A stretch of 64,000 nt of DNA, taken from positions 6,076,001-6,140,000 of the forward strand of contig OZ252227.1 of the NCBI GenBank assembly GCA_965249175.1, read 5' to 3'. The notes under the pieces are model-generated. The model searched no databases. It was given only the letters and a program-made list of their open reading frames with translations, and had not been told where the DNA came from. Position numbers and translations under genes: made by a program. Numbering within the stretch: the stretch's first letter is position 1; every line of letters starts with the position of its first letter. The stretch comes from CAZYFH01 sp965249175 (GTDB taxonomy: Bacteria; Acidobacteriota; Vicinamibacteria; Vicinamibacterales; UBA8438). Below, one piece after another: positions 17,177 to 26,203 of the stretch.

Positions 17177-17182
17177 ATACTA
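17177..17182 (-). promoter_or_regulatory. Putative -10 element TAGTAT of the aminotransferase gene
   Basis: TAGTAT on the minus strand ends 4 bases before ATG 17172, again a leaderless arrangement. ATG 17190 would lie upstream of the transcript start. Confidence 0.4.
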
Positions 17183-17208
17183 CCCCACATTCGGCGTAAG
17201 CTCCCCCA

Positions 17209-17592
17209 ATGGCGATCCGTACGGAGTTGTCGGTAAGACTGCAAAACAGTCCGGGCGCGCTCAGCCGCGTCTGTCAATCGCTGGTCGACGAGCGGGTCAA
17301 CATCATCGCGCTGGCCGTCGAGGGCGGCGGCACGTTGCGCATGGTCGTAGACAACCCGCTGCACGCAGCCGGTACGCTCGAGGAGCAGGAGTACGCGGTG
17401 GAGCAGCGTGATGTGCTGTTCGTGCAGTTGCCGAACGAACCGGGCGCGCTCGGGCGCGCAGCGCAGATGCTGTCGAATGCCGACGTCAACGTCGAGTACG
17501 CCTACGCGTCCGCGCTCGAGGACCAGACGATGGCCGTGGTCGTCGTCGGCGTCGAGGATGCCCAGCGCGCGTCGATGTCCGCCGGCGTCTAG
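17209..17592 (+). CDS. Tandem ACT-domain protein
   Basis: 127 residues holding two ACT modules: ELSVRLQNSPGALSRVCQSL with VNIIALAVEG, and VLFVQLPNEPGALGRAAQML with VNVEYAYASA. The N-P-G-A-L loop in each is the typical amino-acid binding site. Such small proteins bind amino acids as homodimers and modulate enzymes or act as sensors. It is divergent from the aminotransferase with 36 bases between starts, which suggests shared control. No enzyme domain is attached. Confidence 0.9.
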   Translation: MAIRTELSVRLQNSPGALSRVCQSLVDERVNIIALAVEGGGTLRMVVDNPLHAAGTLEEQEYAVEQRDVLFVQLPNEPGALGRAAQMLSNADVNVEYAYASALEDQTMAVVVVGVEDAQRASMSAGV

Positions 17593-17655
17593 CGTTTCCG
17601 ACCGTCCGCCCGATAGCGCCTGCCCGGTGATCGCGCGCGGGTCGTACTCGCTCCA

Positions 17656-17766
17656 ATGCAGTTCAATCTCAACGCCCTCGCTGTGATTGGCGCCGTCCTG
17701 GTCACCCTGGCGTTGGCGGGCGTGATGCTGTTCGGCGTGGACATCGTCAGGCAGTGTTGCGTCTAG
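17656..17766 (+). CDS. Possible 36-residue single-span membrane protein
   Basis: A short frame beginning MQFNLNALAVIGAVLVTLAL and ending in two cysteines (RQCCV). Residues about 8-30 form one hydrophobic helix. It overlaps the first bases of the Sel1 frame. No ribosome-binding site is evident, so expression is uncertain, but the clean hydrophobic profile is unlike the random frames around it. Confidence 0.35.
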   Translation: MQFNLNALAVIGAVLVTLALAGVMLFGVDIVRQCCV

Positions 17767-18209
17767 CAACGAGTGTGACGAAGCCTCTCGATCCGTTCCC
17801 TTCGCGCGCCGAGCAGGAGCAGGCCGAGGCGGTCCAGTTGTACCGGCTTGCCGCGGAGCAAGGTGTGGCCGGCGCACAGTGCCGACTCGGTGTGATTTAC
17901 GCCGAGGGTCGCGGTGTCGCGCGGGACGACGCCGAGGCCGTGCGTTGGTTTCGGCTGGCGGCCCGCCAGGGCGATGCGGAGGCTCAAGGTGGTCTAGGCT
18001 TTGCGTACAGCGCGGGTCGGGGCGTCGAGCAGGACTTCGTGGCGTCGTATATGTGGCTGACGCTGGCAATCGCGACGCTCACCGGTGTCACGCAGCATGG
18101 TGCGACGAAGTTCCGCGACACGATCGCCGCGGCGATGACATCCGCGCAAATCACTGAAGCCCAACGCCTCGCTCGTGAGTGGACGCCGATCTCGGACGCA
18201 TCGACTTAG
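17754..18209 (+). CDS. Sel1-like repeat protein
   Basis: 151 residues with two Sel1 repeats: LYRLAAEQGVAGAQCRLGV with YAEGRGVARDDAEA, and WFRLAARQGDAEAQGGLGF with YSAGRGVEQD. A terminal helix region that often caps such arrays follows (YMWLTLAIA). These alpha-solenoid repeats mediate protein contacts. No signal peptide is present. The start is uncertain: GTG 17754 overlaps the upstream mini-frame and GTG 17775 is an alternative. The stop codon TAG at 18207-18209 abuts the structured repeat. Confidence 0.78.
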   Translation: MLRLATSVTKPLDPFPSRAEQEQAEAVQLYRLAAEQGVAGAQCRLGVIYAEGRGVARDDAEAVRWFRLAARQGDAEAQGGLGFAYSAGRGVEQDFVASYMWLTLAIATLTGVTQHGATKFRDTIAAAMTSAQITEAQRLAREWTPISDAST

Positions 18210-18364
18210 GACCCTGATCAAAATAGGGTTGCAACTCTGGACGCTGAGGCGCCCGGATGGCAAGGCGCGAGGAGCGCGCATACCGGGCGTATGTAAGCGA
18301 CGAGCAACGCCGCCAGGCAGGATGCCTCGGCGTTCAGATGGCAACCTTATTCTGGTCAGGGTCC
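18209..18364. repeat. 156-bp element with ~40-bp imperfect terminal inverted repeats
   Basis: The left arm (18209-18249) and right arm (18325-18364) pair over about 40 bases with few mismatches; both begin GGACCCTGA when read inward and contain GGTTGC. The roughly 75-base centre holds a smaller inverted pair (CGCATACC / GCGTATG). It encodes nothing convincing. It could be a MITE-like element or a structured RNA. It begins on the last base of the Sel1 stop codon. Confidence 0.75.
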
Positions 18365-18449
18365 TTCGGGTCCGGTCGCGGCAACAACGCGGGTCTCTCG
18401 CACCTGACGCGCGCCGGCTGCCGGCGGCGATCCACAGTGGCCTCGTCAC

Positions 18450-20096
18450 GTGACAAGAGCAGACATCGGCAACAGGCGAGACGCGCTTCACACGATTCTC
18501 CGGTATCACGAGGTCACAAAACACCAGTTTCAAGGCCATGCCAGGGGACCCGGGCACCTTGATTGGGCCACGCAGCCGAACCCATTTCGTCGGTATGAGG
18601 GCGCGCGCCTGGCGCCGCTACGGCAAACTCCGCCAACCGAGACGCCGCGCTATGACGACGCCTTCGTTCAAGGTCGGATATCGCCCGCGGTCGCGAACGC
18701 GCAGAGCGTCTCGCAGGTCCTGTATGACAGCTTGGCGATATCGGCATGGAAGAGCACCGGCGGGACCAGTTGGGCGCTCCGGGTCAATCCGTCGAGCGGG
18801 AATCTGCATCCCACCGAAGGCTACGTGATCTGCGGCGCCATCGACGGGCTCTGCGGCACCCCCATGGTCTGCCATTACGCACCGAAGGAACATGGGCTGG
18901 AGGTGCGAGCGCAGTTTTCGACCGGGCTGTGGCACGCGCTCTGTGCCGGGTTTCCCAAGGACACGTTCTTCGTCGGACTCACGTCCATTCACTGGCGGGA
19001 AGCATGGAAGTACGGTCAGCGCGCGTATCGCTATTGTCAGCACGATGTCGGCCACGCCATCGGAGCGATCAGTGTCGCCGCAGCCGGCCTGGGATGGCGG
19101 ACAACGATGCTGGATGATCTGGGCACGGATGAGCTGGCACTCCTCCTGGGCACCGGGCGGGATCACGACGCTGAACCGGAAGAACCGGACGTGCTCATCG
19201 CTGTGGTCCCGTGTGACGCGGATATACGTGAGGGCCGTCTACCCAAGGACTCGATTCTGGATTTTGCGTCTCTTGACTGGCGGGGCACACCGAATCAACT
19301 GAGTCCCTCTCACGTGGAGTGGGGCGTCGATGAACCCGCCGAGGCAACGCGAGTGTCGCCTGGTCTCGGCAAGTACGAGGCGCGCGGAGATCGGCCGGCC
19401 CAGTGGTCGTTGGACGCCCGTCCGCTCTCCCTTCGCACGCTGATCCGTCAGCGCCGTAGTGCGGTCGCCATGGACAGAACGACTCGAATCGATCGCACGA
19501 CGTTTTATCGGATCCTTCACAGGACGGTGGCCGTTCCCGGCAACGTTCCCTTCAGCACCCTCCCGTGGAAGCCGCACCTCCACTTGGCCATTTTCGTCCA
19601 CCGGGTGGATGATCTTGCTGCTGGTCTCTACTTCCTCGTTCGCGACCAGTCACAGAAGCCGGCGCTCGAGGCGGCCCTCACGCAGGCTGGGGAGTGGCGG
19701 CGTCCCCCCGGATGCCCCGATGAACTTGACCTGTATTGCCTCGTCGAGGGCGATACGCAACACGCCGCCCGACAGGTGTCGTGTTTTCAGGAGATCGCAA
19801 GCGATGGGTGTTTCAGTCTGGGCATGATTGCCGAGTATGAGCAGCCCCTGCACCGGTACGGCGCCTGGTTTTACCCTCGCCTGTTTTGGGAGGCCGGTGT
19901 CGTCGGCCAGGTGCTCTATCTGGAAGCCGAAGCCGCTGGTATCCGGAGTACCGGCATCGGTTGCTATTTCGACGACCCGATGCATGACGTCCTCGGCCTC
20001 AAAGACCGGACGTATCAGGACCTCTACCATTTCACGCTCGGCGGTCCCATCGAGGACACTCGACTGACCACGCTACCGGCGTATCCAGACGAGTAG
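18450..20096 (+). CDS. SagB-like protein with two nitroreductase-type domains
   Basis: 548 residues from GTG 18450. The N-terminal half has SagB/ThcOx features: LYDSLAISAWKSTGG, the flavin-loop pattern LRVNPSSGNLHPTEGYVI, and HDVGHAIGAISVAAAGLGW. The second half repeats the fold: LRTLIRQRRSAVAMD, LPWKPHLHLAIFVHRV and YLEAEAAGIRSTGIGCYFDD. Known SagB enzymes are FMN dehydrogenases that oxidise azolines made by YcaO cyclodehydratases. No YcaO, precursor peptide or exporter is nearby, so a peptide-modifying role is not supported and a general flavin oxidoreductase is equally possible. The Sel1 gene and the 156-bp repeat lie upstream. Confidence 0.83.
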   Translation: MTRADIGNRRDALHTILRYHEVTKHQFQGHARGPGHLDWATQPNPFRRYEGARLAPLRQTPPTETPRYDDAFVQGRISPAVANAQSVSQVLYDSLAISAWKSTGGTSWALRVNPSSGNLHPTEGYVICGAIDGLCGTPMVCHYAPKEHGLEVRAQFSTGLWHALCAGFPKDTFFVGLTSIHWREAWKYGQRAYRYCQHDVGHAIGAISVAAAGLGWRTTMLDDLGTDELALLLGTGRDHDAEPEEPDVLIAVVPCDADIREGRLPKDSILDFASLDWRGTPNQLSPSHVEWGVDEPAEATRVSPGLGKYEARGDRPAQWSLDARPLSLRTLIRQRRSAVAMDRTTRIDRTTFYRILHRTVAVPGNVPFSTLPWKPHLHLAIFVHRVDDLAAGLYFLVRDQSQKPALEAALTQAGEWRRPPGCPDELDLYCLVEGDTQHAARQVSCFQEIASDGCFSLGMIAEYEQPLHRYGAWFYPRLFWEAGVVGQVLYLEAEAAGIRSTGIGCYFDDPMHDVLGLKDRTYQDLYHFTLGGPIEDTRLTTLPAYPDE

Positions 20097-20133
20097 TCCC
20101 GGCGCGCGGCCGCACGGCGCGTCCTCGAGGCCA

Positions 20134-21668
20134 CTAGCTGTATTGGTAATGATCGAGATTGAAGTGACGGCTGCGCCACCAACGCTCGAGTGACGCCGAC
20201 GGCCGCAGAAACGGCGCGTCGCCGTGACGGTCGAAGTAGTAACTGTTGACTGTCGAGCAGCGATCGCTGAACAGCACAGTGTTCTGCCGCCGCCGCAGGA
20301 CGTCGCGAAAGAACGCCTCGTGCGGCGTCGTCTTGATCTCGACCGTCGTTGCCTGGCGCCGCCGCGCCTCGGTGAGGCAGCGCACGGCGTGATCGGCCTG
20401 CGCCTCCACCATCGCGAACCACGACGATCCGGTGGTGCTGTAGGGACCGAGCACCATGAAGAGGTTCGGAAACCTGGGCACCGTGGTGCCCTCGTAGGCC
20501 TGATAGCGATGCTCGTGCCAAAACAGACCGAGCTCCCGACCGCCGCGGCCGAACACCTCGAACGGTGGCATGCTGCCGAGCTCGAACACCTTGAAGCCGG
20601 TCGCCAGAATCAGGGTATCGACCGCGCGCGTCACGCCGTCGGCGGTGCGGATGCCCGTCGGCGTGACGTGTTCGATCGGCTGGGAGACTAGCTCGACGTT
20701 GTCCCTCGTAAGCGCGGGAAAGTAGTCGCTGGAAAAGCAGGGGCGCTTGCAACCGAAGGCGTAGCGGGGTGTGAGCTTGTCCCTCAACTCGGGGTCCGAC
20801 ACCTGCCGCTGCAGGTGCCGTGTGCACAGCGCTTCGATACGGCGAACGACGATGGGTAGCTGCCGGTGGTGGATGAGGCCGGTGACCAAGACGAGCTCGG
20901 TCAACGCGCTCGTCAGCATGCGCAACCCGGTCTGGGTCGCGGGTATCGTGCGAAACAGCCACGACATCCACCGCGGGATCTCGCGATCGGGTTTAGGGAG
21001 AACCCACGGCGGCGTGCGCTGAAAGACGTGTAGCGTCCCGACCTCGGGCGCGATGGCGGGTATCACCTGCACCGCCGACGCGCCGGTGCCAATCACCGCG
21101 ACGCGCTTACCTTTGACGTCGTAGTCGTGATCCCAGCGAGCCGTGTGCATGACCTTGCCTTCGAACCGGTCAAGGCCATCGACGTCCGGCGCCTTCGGTT
21201 GGGTCAACCCCCCGCACGCAGTGATGATGTACCGCGCCGTGATCGTGCCCGTGCTCGATTCGATGCGCCAGATGTTCTCGGCTTCGTCGAAGGTCGCCTG
21301 ACGGACCCGTGTGTTGAAGCGCATATGGTCGCGCAACCCATAATCGTCGGCACAACGGTCGGCGTACCGTCTGATCTCGTGCCGGGAGCGAACAGCCGCG
21401 ACCACCCAGGGTTTTGCGCGAAGGAGAACGAATACGTCAGGCTGGTGATGTCAACCGCGACACCGGGATAGGTGTTGTCCCGCCAGGTGCCACCGAGGTC
21501 GGCGGCTTGCTCGAGGATTACGAAATTGTCGAGCCGGGCCTGCTGGAGTTTGATCGCTGCGCCGATGCCAGAAAAGCCGGCGCCGATCACGACAATCTCG
21601 TAATCGAGCCGGGCCTCGTGCTCGCCACGCGCCGCCGCCGCACGATGCTTGGCCGCCAACCCCGCCAT
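20134..21668 (-). pseudogene. FAD-dependent monooxygenase (Baeyer-Villiger type), frameshifted
   Basis: The N-terminal frame has the FAD motif VVIGAGFSGIGAAIKLQQA and GGTWRDNTYPGVAVDI, and ends the readable homology at SFSFAQNPGWSRLFAPG. The second frame continues at HEIRRYADRCADDYGLRDH and carries the NADPH motif VIGTGASAVQVIPAIA, the BVMO-like FQRTPPWVLPKPD and LILATGFK. One base is missing near 21381, where GGCCAC would restore the frame; total length modulo 3 agrees. Without the lesion it would be a ~511-residue flavoprotein oxidising ketones or similar substrates. This may be a sequencing error rather than a true pseudogene. Confidence 0.85.
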
Positions 21669-21764
21669 GTAGTGGATTGACGTCGATGCCGGTTGGATTG
21701 TTCGCAAATGACGGGCTGCTAGCCCCGCCGTCGCATCTAACCTTAGACCGGGTGGTGGCCCTCG

Positions 21765-22901
21765 TTACCGTCCGCCCTCGACCCATGGTGGGCCGATCAG
21801 CAGGGCCGGATCCGCGCCGGGTTTCGGCACGAACTTCTGGGTCCGACCGTACTGGTTGTCTCCGCCATACAGGTTGCCGTCGGAGTCGACGGAGATCGTG
21901 TGCACTTCGAGATAGCCGTCGGGTAGCTCCCCGGGGACTTTCCAGGTGTAGAGGTGATTCCCCTCGAAGTCGAGCTTGATGAATCGGAGCGGTCCAAGGT
22001 CGGTCATCCAGAGCGCGTCATCGTTGACGATGATGTCCAACGGCAACGTGAACCCCTCCCACGCGCCGACGACGTCCACCGTCGCGGGATCGTCCGTCGT
22101 CCGGAAGACATTGACGCGGCCGCCGGAGCGATCGAGCGCGAAGATCAGTCCGTCGGGGCCGACGCCGAGCGCGTGGATGCCGTCGAACTGACCTGGCGCC
22201 TCGCCAAAGCCGCCAAACTCCGAGATGTAGGTCCCGTCGCTATCCAGGATGACGACACGATGGTTGTCCAGGCCGTCGGCGACGAGCACTCTGCCGTCGG
22301 GCAGAAACGCCACGTCCTGCGGGCGCCCAAAATGCGTCTCGTCGTCTCCCGAGACAAGTTTCTCGCCCAACGTCTTGAGCAGCTCGCGCCCGTCGTTCGA
22401 GAAGACGTAGATCTGGTGAAACGTCTCGTTGACGAGCCAGACCCGCCGCTCGGGGTCGTAGGGGCTGATCCGCACCCGGTGGGGGCCCGGTCCGTCAGAC
22501 CCTTCGCACAGGTGATCCCACTGGTCCCAGAGATCGGTGACGCGACCGTCCGCGTCAAGCGTGTAGAGGCAGTTGCGCCAGACCCGCCGATCGGTGTCGC
22601 GCAGCACGTTGATGCCGATGGAGCCGGCGTATCCGGCGAACTCCGGCGGGATGGGTGAAGGCAGCCGCGCTTCGCCCCGCTGGGCGATGAAGATGCGGTC
22701 CGGTGACTCGGCGAACACGCCGGAGTTCCCACCGAACGCGTACCCGTCGTCCGCGAAGGGCGTGTGCCACCCGGACACCACATCGTAGGGGCTCGGACCG
22801 ACCGGCCCCTGCGTGGCGTCCCGTCCCTGTGTCGTCGGCGCGACGCCGGCCACCGCGAGGATGGCGAGCGCTGCCATGAGCGTGCGCGTCCTATGCGTCA
22901 T
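21765..22901 (-). CDS. Secreted NHL-repeat beta-propeller protein (PAL-like)
   Basis: 378 residues. A signal peptide (LMAALAILAVAGVAPTTQG) is followed by NHL-type repeats: PQDVAFLPDGRVLVADGLDN, IHALGVGPDGLIFALDRSGG, and HTISVDSDGNLYGGDNQYG. The pattern resembles six-bladed propellers related to peptidyl-alpha-hydroxyglycine alpha-amidating lyases, but many such bacterial proteins have no known activity. The last blade ends FVPKPGADPALLIGPPWV, common in this group. It lies between the monooxygenase and dacB genes on the same strand; co-function is unknown. Confidence 0.85.
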   Translation of the reverse strand: MTHRTRTLMAALAILAVAGVAPTTQGRDATQGPVGPSPYDVVSGWHTPFADDGYAFGGNSGVFAESPDRIFIAQRGEARLPSPIPPEFAGYAGSIGINVLRDTDRRVWRNCLYTLDADGRVTDLWDQWDHLCEGSDGPGPHRVRISPYDPERRVWLVNETFHQIYVFSNDGRELLKTLGEKLVSGDDETHFGRPQDVAFLPDGRVLVADGLDNHRVVILDSDGTYISEFGGFGEAPGQFDGIHALGVGPDGLIFALDRSGGRVNVFRTTDDPATVDVVGAWEGFTLPLDIIVNDDALWMTDLGPLRFIKLDFEGNHLYTWKVPGELPDGYLEVHTISVDSDGNLYGGDNQYGRTQKFVPKPGADPALLIGPPWVEGGR

Positions 22902-22948
22902 GCCGTAAGGCTAGCAGGAAGTGACCGGCGCGGCCGGAACGCCGCCGG

Positions 22949-24436
22949 TCAACGCGAGACGCTGTCGGCGCGCCATCGTGCGAGCGCCGACGCGATCTCG
23001 CGCCGCGCCGCCCCGGGCCGCTCCGGCTGGTGGTTGACGAAATAGCAGAAGATGACGGGCGCCTCGAGCTGAGGATCGAGGACCCCGGCGAGCGCGACCG
23101 TGTGACGCAGCGTACCGGTCTTCGCTGCAATCGGTGGCGTGCGCGGCCACGCCGCCAGCGTGCCCTCACCGGGCCCGGCCATCCGGTCGAGCATCGTCCT
23201 GCCCCAGGGTTGTTCGACCGCATGCGCGAGGACCCGCACGACGGCGTTGGGTGTCACCAGGTTCGACGGCGAGAGACCGGAGCCGTCCTGGATCCACAGG
23301 TGTTCACGCGGCCGCGGGTCATCGCGGAGGAGCCTTACGACGACGTCGGAGATGACCTCGACCCCGTCGTCGAAGCGCCCACTGCCCGCCACTTCCAGCG
23401 CCAGCGTCAGCGTCAGCATGTCGGCGTACCAGTTGTGGCTCTCCGTGAGAACCCGCTCCAGGACGTCTTCGAGGGGGCGCGACCTGAGCTCGGCCAGCGT
23501 GGTGACCTGTCGAGGCGGTTCGGGCAGCCGCGACTGCAGCCGCACCGCACCGTCGAGCCGCACGCCGGCTTCGCCCAGCGCCTCGCGCAGTCGGCGCCCG
23601 GCGCGAACCGCGGGCGCCGGGTCGCTGGCGGTCACCACGAACGGGGCTTCGCTGATCGGGTACTCGCCGCGTAGCAGCAGCGTGTCGGTGCCCCACACCG
23701 GCACGAAGTCGAGCGTCCCTGCGCCGTGCCGCTCTCCGCCGACTGTTGTCGAGTGGTTGATGACCTCGATGCCGTCGGGCACCTGGACGCGCGCCGGCTC
23801 GCCAACCGCGCGCCCCGGTGCGACACGAACCGTGATCGTGGCTTCATCGACCGCCAGCGGTGCCGCCGGCGTGCCGTATCGATACGGAAGATCGCCGTAG
23901 GAGCGATCGATCGGATGACGGCGGCCGGGAAACCGACCAGCGTTGACGACCAGGTCGCCGCTGATCCGGCGGAGGCCGTGAGCGCGAATCTGACCGGCCA
24001 GCACCGCCAGAGGTTCTGCGGCACCGCCGTCAAAGAACGCCTCGGCCCACGTTGGGTCCCCCCCGGGCTCGATGACCAGGTCCCCCTCGAGGACCGCGCC
24101 GGTCACCGTCGCGGCCGACGTCAGGCGGGTGAGCCACCGGTACTCCCCACCGAGGTGTTCGAGGGCCGCGGCCACTGTGACCACTTTGAGGACCGACGCC
24201 GGCACGAACAGGCGGTCGGCATTCAGCTCGTCAATCACCTCGTGCTCGCCGCCGTTGACGACGCGCACGGCCACATACCCCCGGTGGGCCCCATCGATGG
24301 CGGGGGCCGGCGGCTGAGCCACGGTCCGCTCGGGGGAGACAAGCCCCAGGAGCACGGCAGAGACAGCGACCAACAGCAAGGGCTGAGCGCGAAGCCTGGT
24401 GTGGTTTATCGTGCGAGTCTTCAGCCTGTCGGACAC
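22949..24436 (-). CDS. dacB: D-alanyl-D-alanine carboxypeptidase/endopeptidase (PBP4, S13)
   Basis: About 495 residues. The three penicillin-binding motifs are present: SxxK in VPASVLKVV, SxN in GLSPSNLVTP and KTG in AAKTGTLRH. A large insert domain lies between the first two, as usual for PBP4/DacB. The signal peptide is RAQPLLLVAVSAVLLGLVS. It trims or cleaves peptidoglycan cross-links in the periplasm. The frame is open to 24475, but a TACAAT hexamer lies within that extension and GTG 24436 follows it by 11 bases, so GTG 24436 is chosen as the start. Confidence 0.92.
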   Translation of the reverse strand: MSDRLKTRTINHTRLRAQPLLLVAVSAVLLGLVSPERTVAQPPAPAIDGAHRGYVAVRVVNGGEHEVIDELNADRLFVPASVLKVVTVAAALEHLGGEYRWLTRLTSAATVTGAVLEGDLVIEPGGDPTWAEAFFDGGAAEPLAVLAGQIRAHGLRRISGDLVVNAGRFPGRRHPIDRSYGDLPYRYGTPAAPLAVDEATITVRVAPGRAVGEPARVQVPDGIEVINHSTTVGGERHGAGTLDFVPVWGTDTLLLRGEYPISEAPFVVTASDPAPAVRAGRRLREALGEAGVRLDGAVRLQSRLPEPPRQVTTLAELRSRPLEDVLERVLTESHNWYADMLTLTLALEVAGSGRFDDGVEVISDVVVRLLRDDPRPREHLWIQDGSGLSPSNLVTPNAVVRVLAHAVEQPWGRTMLDRMAGPGEGTLAAWPRTPPIAAKTGTLRHTVALAGVLDPQLEAPVIFCYFVNHQPERPGAARREIASALARWRADSVSR

Positions 24437-24447
24437 GACGTGGCTGC

Positions 24448-24453
24448 ATTGTA
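24448..24453 (-). promoter_or_regulatory. Putative -10 element TACAAT of dacB
   Basis: TACAAT on the minus strand precedes GTG 24436 by 11 bases, the same spacing as at the GAF sensor gene. Confidence 0.45.
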
Positions 24454-24576
24454 GTGCGGGTCGGACGCGGAACATCTCCGGCGTCTCTGGGGTTCGTTAA
24501 AGCCGGCGGCGTCCCGGCCGATCTACCTCTCAGATTCCCGAGGCGCGTACCCGCGCGCCTCGCACGGCGGGGGCGC

Positions 24577-25756
24577 ATGCATACGGATCACATCCGGTGG
24601 GTTCTCGAGCTCGGTCTCATCATCGCGGGTGCCAGGGCAGCCGGCGAGCTGTTCCGACGACTGCAGCTGAGTGCCGTGATCGGCGAAATCCTCATCGGCG
24701 TGCTCCTGGGCGCCGGGGTCCTCGGGGTGGTCCACGGTGGCGAGGTGATTCACGCCTTCGCCGAGGTGGGGGTCCTGCTGCTCATCTTCTCGCTCGGCCT
24801 CGAGACCAAGCTCGACCAGCTGCGCGCGGTGGGCCCGATAGCCGTCGGGTGGCGGTCGGCGGCGTGGTGGTCCCGTTTGCGGCGGGGTACGGGCTCGCAC
24901 GACTCTACGGGCTCGAGGCACCGCCGCGCTCTTCATTGGCGCGGTCCTTACCGCCACGTCGATCGCGGTGTCGTCCCGGCTTCTGATCGATCTCCGCCTC
25001 GGCGACTCGACCGCCTCAAAGGTCATCCTCGCTGCCGCCATTATCGATGACGTCGTCGGACTGCTCGTCCTCACGGCGGTGGTCGCCGCCGCCTCCGGTC
25101 ACGAGGGTGGGCTCACCGCCCAGTTGCTGCCAATCGGGCTCTTCATACTGATCGGCTTGCCGATCCTCTACTGGGTGTTGCCGCGGATCCTGCGTGGCGC
25201 GCGCCGGATCGGCGGAGAAGAGGCCGGCCTGGTGGTCACTGTAGGCACCACCCTCGCCATCGGCTGGATCGCGACCCAGTGTGGGCTCGAGGCGATCATC
25301 GGCGCCTTCTTCGCCGGTCTCTTCTTCGGCACCACGCCGGCGGCCCACGATCTCGAGCACGAGATCGAGCCTGTCGTCCGGCTGTTCGCGCCTGTCTTTT
25401 TCGTCTCGATCGGACTCACGATCATTCCGGCCCAGATGGTATCGGCCCTCGGGTTCGCCCTCGCCCTGACCGTGGCGGGCATCCTGACCAAGCTCGTCGG
25501 CTGCGGCCTGCCCGCAAGCTTCGGCGGCCTCGGGTGGCGTGAGTCGGCGCTTGTGGGCTCCGGTATGGTGCCGCGTGGCGAGGTCGGCCTGATCATCGCA
25601 GGCATCGGAGCCCAAGGGGGCTTCCTCGACCCGGCGGCCTTCTCGGCCGCGGCGTTCGCATGCATCGCGACCATTCTCTTTGCCCCGCCCGCGATTCGGT
25701 TCCTCGCGCGTGATATCCGTGAGGTTGAGTCCGCCAACCAGGAGGCTGTCACATGA
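24577..25756 (+). pseudogene. Kef-type (CPA2) cation:proton antiporter, two frameshifts
   Basis: Starts MHTDHIRWVLELGLIIAGAR and proceeds through ELFRRLQLSAVIGEILIGVLLG and VGVLLLIFSLGLETKLDQL. It then changes frame near 24850 (GGVVVPFAAGYGLARLYGLE) and again near 24925 (LFIGAVLTATSIAVSSRLL). The rest continues through IDDVVGLLVLTAV, GAFFAGLFFG and GSGMVPRGEVGLIIAGIG. Two missing bases account for the total length modulo 3. Intact, it would be a ~393-residue inner-membrane Na+ or K+/H+ exchanger. All core motifs are otherwise intact, so sequencing error is likely. Its stop overlaps the next start as ATGA. Confidence 0.88.
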
Positions 25757-26150
25757 GGGTTGGAGATGTCTATCAGCGGCACACACGCCAGCTAGAGCTG
25801 GTGAGCCCCGATGCGCCGATCACTGAGGTCATCGCCCTTGTGGCCCGGGATCGCGGTCCGTTTTCGTCGTCGACGACGACCATTCCCTCAGGGGCATCAT
25901 CCGGATGCAGGACATCCTGCGCCGGGTGGGTGTCAAACACGTCGGGGGTCGTGGCTTCATGCGCGCCGGGGAGGTCCTGGCGACGATGGCCCGGCACATG
26001 ATGATTGAGCCGATGTCGGTCAGCCCGGAGGACGACGTGGATGATGCGCTCAGACTAGCCGTGCAGTTCAACATCGAGGACGTGCCGGTCGTGCGCGACG
26101 GCAAGGTCATCGGCCAGATGGATTGCTTCGAGATGCTCTACGGGTTCTAG
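25753..26150 (+). pseudogene. Tandem CBS-domain protein, frameshifted
   Basis: Begins MRVGDVYQRHTRQLELVSPD with the first CBS motif (APITEVIALVARDRG), then one base is missing near 25861; the next frame gives FVVDDDHSLRGIIRMQDILR. The second CBS domain is SVSPEDDVDDALRLAVQFN with VPVVRDGKVIGQMD. The intact product would be about 132 residues. CBS pairs sense adenine nucleotides and often gate transporters. The ATGA overlap with the antiporter gene implies translational coupling and a role as its regulatory subunit. Confidence 0.82.
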
Positions 26151-26203
26151 GCAGCTGACGCCGACCCGATGCCGAACACCGAAAGCCTAGCGGTATTCGA
26201 CGT

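Noticed and set aside
17191..18069. Upstream extension of the aminotransferase frame
   Set aside because: It runs antisense through the ACT and Sel1 genes, is low complexity and has no homology pattern.
18450..20096. A ribosomal peptide (azoline) biosynthetic cluster around the SagB-like gene
   Set aside because: No YcaO cyclodehydratase, precursor peptide, protease or exporter is found within 10 kb on either side.
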